From positions 1 to 9,187 of the forward strand of contig CAIJOU010000578.1 of assembly GCA_903822375.1 (NCBI GenBank): 9,187 nucleotides of DNA, written 5' to 3'. The first letter of the stretch is position 1. Each line of letters begins with the position of its first letter. The stretch is from Candidatus Hydrogenedentota bacterium. GTDB lineage: Bacteria; Hydrogenedentota; Hydrogenedentia; Hydrogenedentales; CAITNO01. The notes beneath the pieces were generated by a model. The model was not told the DNA's origin and did no database searches. It worked only from the letters and a program-made list of their open reading frames with translations. The position numbers and the translations under genes were made by a program. Of this stretch, positions 1 to 5,863 are shown piece after piece.

Positions 1-1469
1 CCCTGCTGGCGGCCCTGCTGCCGCTGACGGGCTGCCAGTCGTCGTCCAACCTGCCGACGGGCTTTCCGCTCGAGGGGTTGGCGCAGGTCAAACCGGGCCA
101 TGCAATGCGCGCGTCCACCAGTGACCCGAACTGGAAGGACGGCAACGGCGACGCGCGGCCCATCATGCCGGGCCAGACGCTGGTGCTGGCCAACCTGAAG
201 GGGCCCGGTGCGGTCACGCACATGTGGAACACCGTGGCCGCGCAGGAGCGCGGCTATTCGCGGCTGATCGTGCTGCGCATGTACTGGGACGGCGAGACGA
301 CACCGTCGGTCGAAACGCCGCTGGGCGACTTCTTCGCCATGGGCCACGGCGTGGACCACCCGCTCACCTCGCTGCCGGTGACGGTCACCTCTGAGGGACG
401 CGGCCGCAACTGTTACTGGCCCATGCCCTTCGGCAAGTCGGCAAAGATTACCGTGACCAACGAGGGCACCAAGAAAGTGGACGCCTTCTACTCCTACATC
501 GACTGGCAGAAACTACCCAAGCTGCCCGCGGGCACGGCCTATTTCCACGCGATGTACCGCCAGGAGCATCCCGCCGTCATGGGCCGCAACTATCTCATCG
601 CGGATATCGAGGGCAGGGGACACTATGTCGGCACCGTGCTGAGCGTGCGCCAGATCACGCCGAGCTGGTGGGGTGAGGGCGACGACTTCTGGTTCATCGA
701 CGGCGAAAAAGAGCCGAGTCTGCGCGGCACGGGTTCGGAGGATTACCTGTGCGACGGCTGGGGGCTGCGCGAAATGTCGCAACCCTACTACGGCGCGCCG
801 CTGATGGAGGGCTACGACGCCTTCGCGCGCACCACGGCCTACCGCTGGCACATAGCAGACCCGGTACCCTTTGACAAGTCGCTCCGGCTCGAAATCGAGC
901 ACAAGGGCGTCACCTTCAACGACAAGGGCGAGATAAAGTCGGGCTTTGAAGAGCGGCCTGACGATTTCTCGTCCGTAGCCTTCTGGTACCAGATGGAACC
1001 GCACAAGCCCTTCCCGGCGATGGCCGCCGCCAAGGACCGGCTCTATTACGACTGGAGCAGGATGGTCGAGGCCGAGTCGCGCCTTGCCGACATGCACGCG
1101 TCGGAAGGCAACCTGAGCACCCAGGATGACGGCTCATTGGGCGGCGGCAAGCGGTTGTTCTGGACACCGTCGAAGCCGGGCCAGACGCTCGAGTTCAAGT
1201 TCGACCTTGCCACCGCGGGCAACTACGAGCTGCTGCTGGTCATGACCACATCCTTTGACTACGGCAACTACCAGGTCGAAATCGACGGCAAGGCCGTCGG
1301 CGCGGCGCTGCGGCTGTACAGCAAGGACATCATCAACAAGGAACTGCACCTGGATGCGGGCGCGCTCGCGGCCGGCGCGCACACGCTGCGTTTTGTGAAC
1401 CGTGACAAGGACCCCGAGAGCAGGGGCTGGTTCCTGGGCTTCGACAGCTACATGTTCCAGACGCGATGA
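1..1469 (+). CDS. DUF2961 / GH172-family lipoprotein, 5' end outside the window
   Basis: The reading frame is open from base 3 and ends at TGA 1467-1469. The first 11 visible codons read LLAALLPLTGC, a hydrophobic stretch ending in a lipobox (LTG-C, Cys codon 33-35). The gene therefore starts upstream of the window, and the TTG at 78 is internal. After a short SSSN linker comes the DUF2961 domain, seen in GAVTHMW (near 208), the GTGSEDY motif (726-746, Glu codon 738-740), and YRWHI...DPVPF followed by EIEH (891-902). Characterised GH172 members are exo-acting furanosidases (alpha-fructofuranosidase/difructose dianhydride enzymes and D-arabinofuranosidases) using two glutamates; the Glu of GTGSEDY and one near EIEH are candidates here, from memory of the family. 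From about 1060 a second beta-rich domain (AESRL...LEFKFDLATAGNYELLLV...VEIDGKAVG...LRFVNRD) resembles a carbohydrate-binding sandwich. The protein is probably membrane-anchored outside the cytoplasm and acts on an unknown furanoside glycan. Family call firm, substrate unknown. Confidence 0.9.
   Translation, partial: LLAALLPLTGCQSSSNLPTGFPLEGLAQVKPGHAMRASTSDPNWKDGNGDARPIMPGQTLVLANLKGPGAVTHMWNTVAAQERGYSRLIVLRMYWDGETTPSVETPLGDFFAMGHGVDHPLTSLPVTVTSEGRGRNCYWPMPFGKSAKITVTNEGTKKVDAFYSYIDWQKLPKLPAGTAYFHAMYRQEHPAVMGRNYLIADIEGRGHYVGTVLSVRQITPSWWGEGDDFWFIDGEKEPSLRGTGSEDYLCDGWGLREMSQPYYGAPLMEGYDAFARTTAYRWHIADPVPFDKSLRLEIEHKGVTFNDKGEIKSGFEERPDDFSSVAFWYQMEPHKPFPAMAAAKDRLYYDWSRMVEAESRLADMHASEGNLSTQDDGSLGGGKRLFWTPSKPGQTLEFKFDLATAGNYELLLVMTTSFDYGNYQVEIDGKAVGAALRLYSKDIINKELHLDAGALAAGAHTLRFVNRDKDPESRGWFLGFDSYMFQTR
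3..35 (+). other. Lipoprotein signal peptide end and lipobox of the GH172 gene
   Basis: Codons 3-35 in the frame of the DUF2961 gene read LLAALLPLTGC. This is the end of a hydrophobic core followed by a lipobox, with the cysteine to be lipidated at 33-35. Residue +2 is Gln, not Asp, so by the classical proteobacterial rule the protein would not be kept in the inner membrane; whether that rule holds in this organism is unknown. Confidence 0.8.
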
Positions 1470-1488
1470 CGGGCGCGCGGTTGCTGCC

Positions 1489-2562
1489 ATGCGCCTGACC
1501 CGGGTGGTCTGCCGGACCTTTCGCCGCCTTGCCGACGTGGACTTCGCGCCCGCGCCGGGGGTGAACGTCGTGTCCGGCGAAAACGCCCAGGGCAAGACCT
1601 CGCTGCTGGAGGCCGTGCTCTACGCCGCCACCACCAAGAGCCACCGCACCGCGCAGGAGACCGAACTGGCCACCCACGGCGGCGAGGGCTTTCATCTGCG
1701 CATCGAGGCCGAGCGCGGCGGCCGTCCGGTGGAGGTTGAGGTCAACTGGTGGCGCGGCGAGAAGCGCTTTAAGATCAACGGCATCGCGCAGACGCGGCTC
1801 AGTGACATCCTTGGCCGCATCAACGTGGTGCTCTTTGTGCCCGACGACGCGGCCCTGGTCAAGGGCGCGGCCTCGGTCCGGCGGCGCTTTCTCGACATGG
1901 AACTGTCGCAGATCAGCCCGCCCTACCTCGCCGCACTGCAGCAGTACCGGCAGGCCCTGCGCCAGCGCAACGAGCTGCTCCGCGCCGTCAACCCCGCCGA
2001 CGACATGATCGATTTGTGGGACGTGCAGCTTGCCCAATACGGACAAACGCTCAGCACGGTGCGTGCCGCGTTTGTGGAGGAGTTGTCGGCGCTGGCCGGG
2101 CCGCTCTACGCGGGCATCGCCGGCGGCGAGCCCATGACCGCCGTCTATGAACCCGACGTAAAGTCCAACGACACCATCGCCGCCGCGCTCGCGCGCAGCC
2201 GCGCGGCAGACCTGCGCCAGCGCGTGACGACCCGCGGCCCGCACCGCGACGACATGGAACTGCTCATCGACGGGCGGCCCGCGCGCACCTTCGGGTCCCA
2301 AGGCCAGCAGAAGACCGCCGTGCTCGCCATGAAACTCGCCGAGGTGGAACTGGTGCGCAGGCGCACCGGCGAGGTGCCCGTGCTCATGCTCGACGAGGTG
2401 CTCGCCGAGTTGGACCCGCACCGCGCGCGGCGGCTCTTCGAGTCCATCCCCGGCGACACCCAGGTGCTGGCCACCACCACACGGCCCGAACTGCCCGCAG
2501 GCGTCGCCGGTTCCGAACCGGCCCTGTTCCGCATACACGGAGGCATTCTTGAGCGAGCATAA
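1489..2562 (+). CDS. recF: RecF, DNA repair / gap-recognition ATPase
   Basis: RecF is an SMC-like ATPase that, with RecO and RecR, helps load RecA at single-strand gaps. The 357-residue product matches the usual RecF length of about 360. The start at ATG 1489 gives MRLTRVVCRTFRRL, the typical RecF N-terminus; the frame is open further upstream but that part runs into the GH172 gene. No clear Shine-Dalgarno is visible, and the gap to the upstream stop is 19 bases. Motifs: Walker A GENAQGKT (residues 30-37), the KSHRT motif (50-54), ABC-type signature FGSQGQQKT (268-276), Walker B VLMLDE (298-303) and the D-loop LAELD (305-309). All key ATPase residues are present. The next gene overlaps its end by 14 bases, so the two are probably co-translated. 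dnaA, dnaN and gyrB, frequent recF neighbours, are not in this window. Very sure. Confidence 0.97.
   Translation: MRLTRVVCRTFRRLADVDFAPAPGVNVVSGENAQGKTSLLEAVLYAATTKSHRTAQETELATHGGEGFHLRIEAERGGRPVEVEVNWWRGEKRFKINGIAQTRLSDILGRINVVLFVPDDAALVKGAASVRRRFLDMELSQISPPYLAALQQYRQALRQRNELLRAVNPADDMIDLWDVQLAQYGQTLSTVRAAFVEELSALAGPLYAGIAGGEPMTAVYEPDVKSNDTIAAALARSRAADLRQRVTTRGPHRDDMELLIDGRPARTFGSQGQQKTAVLAMKLAEVELVRRRTGEVPVLMLDEVLAELDPHRARRLFESIPGDTQVLATTTRPELPAGVAGSEPALFRIHGGILERA
2539..2543 (+). promoter_or_regulatory. Ribosome binding site of the DUF721 gene
   Basis: GGAGG lies inside the end of recF, five bases before the TTG at 2549. It decides the non-ATG start and suggests translational coupling with recF. 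Confidence 0.7.
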
Positions 2563-2863
2563 GATTCACAGCGCCGCGGACATTCTGAAGAAGCTCATCG
2601 CCACCACGCCGCTGGGCAAGGTGTTCGAGCAGGCGCAGATCTGGGACAACTGGACCGAGATCGCCGGGAAGGTGCTGGCCGAGCACGGCCACCCCAAGGA
2701 CCTGCGCGAGCGGCGGCTGCGCGTCATCGTCGACAGCGCCGTGTGGATGCACAAGTACAGCTACTGCAAGTGGGAGATCATCCGCCGCATCAACCGCATG
2801 GCCGGCAAGGAACTCGTTTCGGACCTCTTCTTCCTGCTCGCCGACGACGCCGACGAGGAGTAG
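2549..2863 (+). CDS. dciA: DUF721 protein, DciA-like replicative helicase operator
   Basis: This 104-residue protein is of the DUF721 type. Family members include DciA, which helps load the replicative helicase DnaB in bacteria without DnaC/DnaI. Visible family features: an N-terminal helix with ADILKKLI (9-17), the tryptophan-containing core IWDNWTEIAGKVLAEHGHP (31-49), then a strand and helix LRVIVDSAVWMHKY (57-70) forming the KH-like fold, and the end ELVSDLFFLL. The long disordered tail of some DciA proteins is absent; only ten acidic residues follow the domain. The start is TTG 2549, supported by GGAGG at 2539-2543 five bases upstream; the next in-frame ATG lies at residue 67, inside the domain. 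It overlaps recF by 14 bases, and recF next to DUF721 is a known arrangement. Helicase-loading function is inferred from family and context. Confidence 0.88.
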   Translation: MSEHKIHSAADILKKLIATTPLGKVFEQAQIWDNWTEIAGKVLAEHGHPKDLRERRLRVIVDSAVWMHKYSYCKWEIIRRINRMAGKELVSDLFFLLADDADEE

Positions 2864-3013
2864 GCGCCGTGGGGTGTGCGCAGCGAAGCGGAGCGCACCA
2901 TCCCTTGCTGTGCCCCCCCTTGCGGCGTGGCTCTACGGGAACACACGGATAGTCCTCCTGAAGATTACGAAGGACGCCCTTTTCCAAGTGTTATGTTTTG
3001 CGTTAACCGCGGT
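2864..3013. other. Convergent intergenic region between the DUF721 and GH95 genes
   Basis: These 150 bases separate two genes that end towards each other. They hold one inverted repeat (2876-2898) and no convincing reading frame: the short ORFs here have no family features or good ribosome sites. No T-tract follows the inverted repeat on either strand, so a classical intrinsic terminator is not demonstrated. Confidence 0.6.
2876..2898. repeat. Inverted repeat, possible bidirectional transcription end
   Basis: Arms GTGCGC (2876-2881) and GCGCAC (2893-2898) pair perfectly over 6 bp around an 11-base loop, which itself contains GCGAAGC, able to form a small GC-GAA-GC cap. It lies 13 bases after the DUF721 stop codon and between convergent genes. 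The lack of a T-run makes terminator function uncertain. Confidence 0.4.
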
Positions 3014-5284
3014 CTACTGCGCCGGCTCTATCAGCCAGCGGTCGCCGTTGTTGGTTACGCGGATGCCGGACGGGGTGACGCCCTTTTCGAGCGCGAAGAT
3101 TGCGCCTGACCAGGGTGAACGGATGACGGGGGCCTTGCCGGTCTCGCTCAGGATCTCGACGTAGCGCACCGTGCCGTCTTTCTTTTCGGCGGAAACGACA
3201 AACGCGCCCATGGCGCGGAGCCGGTGGAACCGCGCATCCTTCCAGGTGTCGGGGATGGCGGGAAACACGTCGATCACACCCGCGTGGCTTTGGATAAGCA
3301 TTTCCTGCAGGCCCGACGCGGCGGCAAAGTTGCCCTCGAGCGTAAAGGGACGATAGGTGAAGTTGCTGAACCCCTTGCCGCTCTGGTCCCCGTTGCAGTG
3401 GAACCCGTTGCGCAGCACAAAGGCGTTGGCAAAGGTGTCGAGAGCCTTCTCCGCCTTCACGCCGTCACGATCGCGGGCGGCCAGACTGGCCAGCCAGGCA
3501 AAGCTGTAGCCGCACCACTGGCTGGAACCGAGCCGGTCCAGTTCATTGAGCGCCGCGTCAATGGTGATTTTGCAGCTCACGCCCTGCGACACATCGATCA
3601 GCCCGAGCGGATAAATGGCCATGAGGTGCGAGAAATGGCGGTGCGAGTCCTTGAGCGGGTAATTGGGCGCAACCAGCAGCCGCGCGTCGTCGCCCAGGGC
3701 GAAGCCGGGCAGCTCGTCGAGCACGGCCCGCCAGTGCGCGGCCTCGTCGGGGCGGTTGAGTTCGTCGGCCAGTTCGGCCGTCGCGCCCAGGAGCCAGCGG
3801 AACAGCGCCAGGTCATAGTTGGTGATGGCCGGGAACCATGCGTTGGGCCGGTTGTCGTTGATCTCCGGCGAGGAACTGAGCGGCAGCGTGCGCCTGCCGT
3901 CGGCGTCGCGCTCGCTGGTGATGTTCTCGGCGAAGATCGCGCAGTCGCGCAGCCACGGGTAGGCGCGCTGCTCCAGGAAGGCGCGGTCCTGGCTGTATTT
4001 CCAGTGCAGGTAGAAATGGTGGGCAAGCCACGCGCCGGTGGTCGAGGAGTGGGTGTACTGGCGCCATCCGCCGATCTGGTCCTGCTTGATGTCGGCCGTC
4101 ATGGGCACGTTGAGCCCCGCCGCCTCAAAGAAGCGCCGGGTCCAGTCGCGGGCGTTCTCGCGCGTGTCCCACAGCCAGTTCAGATAGCCCAGGCCCTGTT
4201 CCAACCGGTTGCCGCTGTAGCAGGGCCAGTAGCTGAGCTGCGTGTTCAGGTCGTGGTGGTAGTCGCCCTTCCAGGGCGGCAGCTTGCCGTCGTCGGCGGT
4301 CCAGGGCCCCTGCAGCGTGATGGGCGGCGTGTCGCGCCGGGCGGCGGCGCCGAACTTGTAGGTGTCGAGATACCACTGCCGCTCGACGGCCGCGTTGGGC
4401 ACCTCAAGCCACACGCTGTCCCACCACGCGCGCCACCAGGCCTGGTGCGAGGCCCGGAGCTTCTCGATGTCCTGCAACCCCGCCCGCGCGCGCTTTTCGG
4501 CCAGCGCCAGCGGGTTGGCATCCTCGTTCGTCGTGGCGATGGACCACGCGGCCTGCCAGCGGTCGCTGTTGTCCAGCTTTTTCCAGGTCAGGAACACGGC
4601 CCAGCGGAAACCGCCCCAGCCCTCCTGCTCATAGGACTGGAAGCCGTCGCCCTCGGCGGTCTTGGCCGCGGGATAGCCCAACTGCTTCAGGTCGCCCGCC
4701 GAGATGGCGGGCTTGCCGTCGCCCGGTTCCGCTCCCGCAAAGGCGGGCGCGGCCAGTTTGAATGTGGGCGGCGTGCCCCATATTTCGACGAAACCCACCG
4801 GCTCGGTCGCATGAATCCAGACCGACAGAATCTCGTTTCCTATCGGATTGCCGCACTGCGCCTCCGCCTTGGCCAGGTCGAGGCTGGCCGGGACGGCGCT
4901 CCAGCCGTCGCGGAAGGTCAGTTCGATGCGGCCCGCCGGGATCTTCGTGGGCGCGGGGCGGTTGTACGGGTTGTCGTACATCGCCAGCAGGTCCTTGACC
5001 CGCCCGGCCTTCTCCCATTCGCGCATGGTTTTGTAGGTGTAGTCTTTCCCGTGAAATTCGGGCACGGGACGCAGGTCCCACAGGTCGGTCCGGTCCAGCG
5101 AAATTTTGATCGGTTTGCCGTCGCCCCACACCAGCCCGCCCAGCAGGCCGTTGCCCAGCGGCATGGCCTCGTCCCACACCATGGCGGGCGAGTCATAATG
5201 CAGCCCCTGTTTCGCCGTCGGCTGCGCGTCCTGCGCCAGCGTCGTAGCTGTCATCGCCGCCAATAGACATACTGTCATCATCAT
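3014..5284 (-). CDS. Secreted GH95-type glycoside hydrolase (alpha-L-fucosidase family-like)
   Basis: The product is 756 residues, a normal GH95 length. The start ATG at 5284-5282 is chosen because GGAG (5294-5291) lies six bases upstream and because it opens directly into a signal peptide (MMMTVCLLAAMTATTLA, cut near LA-QDA). The longer frame to 5377 lacks both. The N-terminal beta domain shows WDEAMPLGNGLLGGLVWGD and SLDRTDLWD, typical of GH95. The (alpha/alpha)6 catalytic barrel shows HDLNTQLSYWP (Asp345, Asn347), SSSPE with the presumed general acid Glu474, DSHRHFSHL (Asp546 onwards) and FTLEGNF (Glu650). Known GH95 enzymes are inverting alpha-L-fucosidases or alpha-L-galactosidases. Compared with the usual NINxQMNYWP and IDGNF motifs, this protein has Asp for the first Asn and Glu for Asp, so the substrate may differ. 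It is read away from the repressor-peptidase operon and may share its control region. Family firm, substrate open. Confidence 0.88.
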   Translation of the reverse strand: MMMTVCLLAAMTATTLAQDAQPTAKQGLHYDSPAMVWDEAMPLGNGLLGGLVWGDGKPIKISLDRTDLWDLRPVPEFHGKDYTYKTMREWEKAGRVKDLLAMYDNPYNRPAPTKIPAGRIELTFRDGWSAVPASLDLAKAEAQCGNPIGNEILSVWIHATEPVGFVEIWGTPPTFKLAAPAFAGAEPGDGKPAISAGDLKQLGYPAAKTAEGDGFQSYEQEGWGGFRWAVFLTWKKLDNSDRWQAAWSIATTNEDANPLALAEKRARAGLQDIEKLRASHQAWWRAWWDSVWLEVPNAAVERQWYLDTYKFGAAARRDTPPITLQGPWTADDGKLPPWKGDYHHDLNTQLSYWPCYSGNRLEQGLGYLNWLWDTRENARDWTRRFFEAAGLNVPMTADIKQDQIGGWRQYTHSSTTGAWLAHHFYLHWKYSQDRAFLEQRAYPWLRDCAIFAENITSERDADGRRTLPLSSSPEINDNRPNAWFPAITNYDLALFRWLLGATAELADELNRPDEAAHWRAVLDELPGFALGDDARLLVAPNYPLKDSHRHFSHLMAIYPLGLIDVSQGVSCKITIDAALNELDRLGSSQWCGYSFAWLASLAARDRDGVKAEKALDTFANAFVLRNGFHCNGDQSGKGFSNFTYRPFTLEGNFAAASGLQEMLIQSHAGVIDVFPAIPDTWKDARFHRLRAMGAFVVSAEKKDGTVRYVEILSETGKAPVIRSPWSGAIFALEKGVTPSGIRVTNNGDRWLIEPAQ

Positions 5285-5290
5285 GGGTTT

Positions 5291-5294
5291 CTCC
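5291..5294 (-). promoter_or_regulatory. Ribosome binding site of the GH95 gene
   Basis: On the minus strand GGAG (inside CGGAGA) stands six bases before the ATG at 5284. It selects this start over the upstream in-frame ATG codons at 5377 and 5347. Confidence 0.7.
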
Positions 5295-5383
5295 GGATTG
5301 TTTCCCAAAGTATCCACAATACCCCCGAACGGCGCAAAGAAACGCATCCCGGGTGCCGTGCGCAACAGGGCGGGCACACATGC

Positions 5384-5395
5384 CTAAAATTTTAG
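5384..5395. promoter_or_regulatory. Operator-like palindrome O1 (CTAA-N4-TTAG)
   Basis: CTAAAATTTTAG is a perfect 12-bp palindrome that abuts the -35 box. Its left side extends to CATGCCTAA (5379-5387), the exact reverse complement of the right extension of O2. As a symmetric site beside a promoter driving a BlaI-type regulator, it is a good candidate for binding a repressor dimer. The half-sites differ from the TACA/TGTA core known for staphylococcal BlaI/MecI, so the assignment is an inference. Confidence 0.65.
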
Positions 5396-5424
5396 TTGAC
5401 AAACGGGAAGACTCGTGGTAGATT
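5396..5424 (+). promoter_or_regulatory. Sigma70-like promoter of the repressor-peptidase operon
   Basis: A perfect -35 box TTGACA (5396-5401) is followed by a 17-base spacer and a -10 box TAGATT (5419-5424, four of six consensus bases). Transcription would begin near 5431, about 31 bases before the repressor ATG. The AT-rich stretch stands out in a GC-rich background, and O1 and O2 flank the promoter. Confidence 0.8.
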
Positions 5425-5428
5425 GCGA

Positions 5429-5440
5429 CTAAGTTATTAG
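5429..5440. promoter_or_regulatory. Operator-like dyad O2 (CTAA-N4-TTAG)
   Basis: CTAA-GTTA-TTAG repeats the spacing and half-sites of O1, and its centre is 45 bases from that of O1. It covers the expected transcription start, so a bound protein should block transcription. Its outer half-site reads TTAGGCATG (5437-5445), identical to the outer half-site of O1 read inwards. Confidence 0.65.
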
Positions 5441-5445
5441 GCATG

Positions 5446-5452
5446 AAAGGAG
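5446..5452 (+). promoter_or_regulatory. Ribosome binding site deciding the repressor start
   Basis: AAAGGAG lies nine bases before ATG 5462 but directly touches the ATG at 5453, which would leave no spacer. The second ATG is therefore the likely start. Confidence 0.75.
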
Positions 5453-5461
5453 ATGCACGGC

Positions 5462-5842
5462 ATGAAACAGAACACGCAGAAGCTGACGGAACTGGAGGCC
5501 GTCATCATGGACGCGGTGTGGGAACTCGGGGAAGCCACCGTCCGCGGCGTCCAGGACCACCTTAAAGATGCGCGGCCCATGGCGCGAAACACGGTCCTGA
5601 CCATGATGGGCATCCTTCGCGACAAGGGCTTCCTCACCAGCACGCGGGACGGGCGGACGGACGTGTATCTGCCGGCCGTGTCCCGCGAGCAGGTAAGCCG
5701 CCGTTCGCTGGACGACATCCTGAGCCGTTTCTTTGGCGGGTCGGCCCACGCGCTGGTCAGCCAATTGCTGGACACGGAGGAGCTTGATCCCGTGGAGATC
5801 AAGGCCATCCGCAGGGAATTGAACCGCCGCCTTAAGGATTAG
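5462..5842 (+). CDS. BlaI/MecI-family winged-helix transcriptional repressor
   Basis: A 126-residue repressor of the BlaI/MecI (penicillinase repressor) family. These proteins bind palindromic operators as dimers and are released when the partner M56 peptidase triggers their cleavage. The N-terminal two thirds form the winged helix: LTELEAVIMDAVWELGEATV (8-27) and VQDHLKDARPMARNTVLTMM with the recognition helix, then the wing ILRDKGFLTSTRDGRTDVYLP. The C-terminal helices (LDDILSRFFGGS, ALVSQLLDTEELDPVEIKAIRREL) match the family's dimerisation part. I do not see the Asn-Phe cleavage site of staphylococcal BlaI; RFFGGS is the nearest flexible candidate. ATG 5462 is preferred to ATG 5453 because of ribosome-site spacing. 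The next gene starts 21 bases downstream. Two matching dyads around its promoter suggest autorepression. Family very sure; the signal is unknown and no beta-lactamase is seen nearby. Confidence 0.93.
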   Translation: MKQNTQKLTELEAVIMDAVWELGEATVRGVQDHLKDARPMARNTVLTMMGILRDKGFLTSTRDGRTDVYLPAVSREQVSRRSLDDILSRFFGGSAHALVSQLLDTEELDPVEIKAIRRELNRRLKD

Positions 5843-5848
5843 CGCTGC

Positions 5849-5856
5849 GGGAGGAG
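5849..5856 (+). promoter_or_regulatory. Strong ribosome binding site of the M56 peptidase gene
   Basis: GGGAGGAG lies seven bases before ATG 5864, inside the 21-base gap after the repressor stop. It fixes the start of the peptidase. Confidence 0.75.
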
Positions 5857-5863
5857 ACCTGGC

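Noticed and set aside
1333..2538. 401-codon minus-strand frame opposite recF
   Set aside because: The antisense of recF, whose Walker A, signature and Walker B motifs are all intact; the minus frame has no family features.
2952..2975. GTCCT...AGGAC inverted repeat near the end of the GH95 gene
   Set aside because: Only 5 bp with a 14-base loop and no T-run on either strand; expected by chance in this composition.
3224..5266. 680-codon open frame on the plus strand opposite the GH95 gene
   Set aside because: It lies wholly antisense to a gene with clear family motifs, and its product is rich in Arg, Gly, Val and Pro with no recognisable domain. Such frames are common by-products of GC-rich codon use.
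5309..5337. Possible promoter for the GH95 gene on the minus strand (TTGCGC-17-GATACT)
   Set aside because: The match is weak (three of six and four of six consensus bases), and the leader would be only about 18 bases. Not strong enough to list as a feature, though a promoter must exist somewhere in this region.
5831..5842. CTTA-AGGA-TTAG over the repressor stop codon, resembling the O1/O2 dyads
   Set aside because: One half-site deviates (CTTA instead of CTAA), there is no outer extension, and it sits at the end of a coding region without a promoter.
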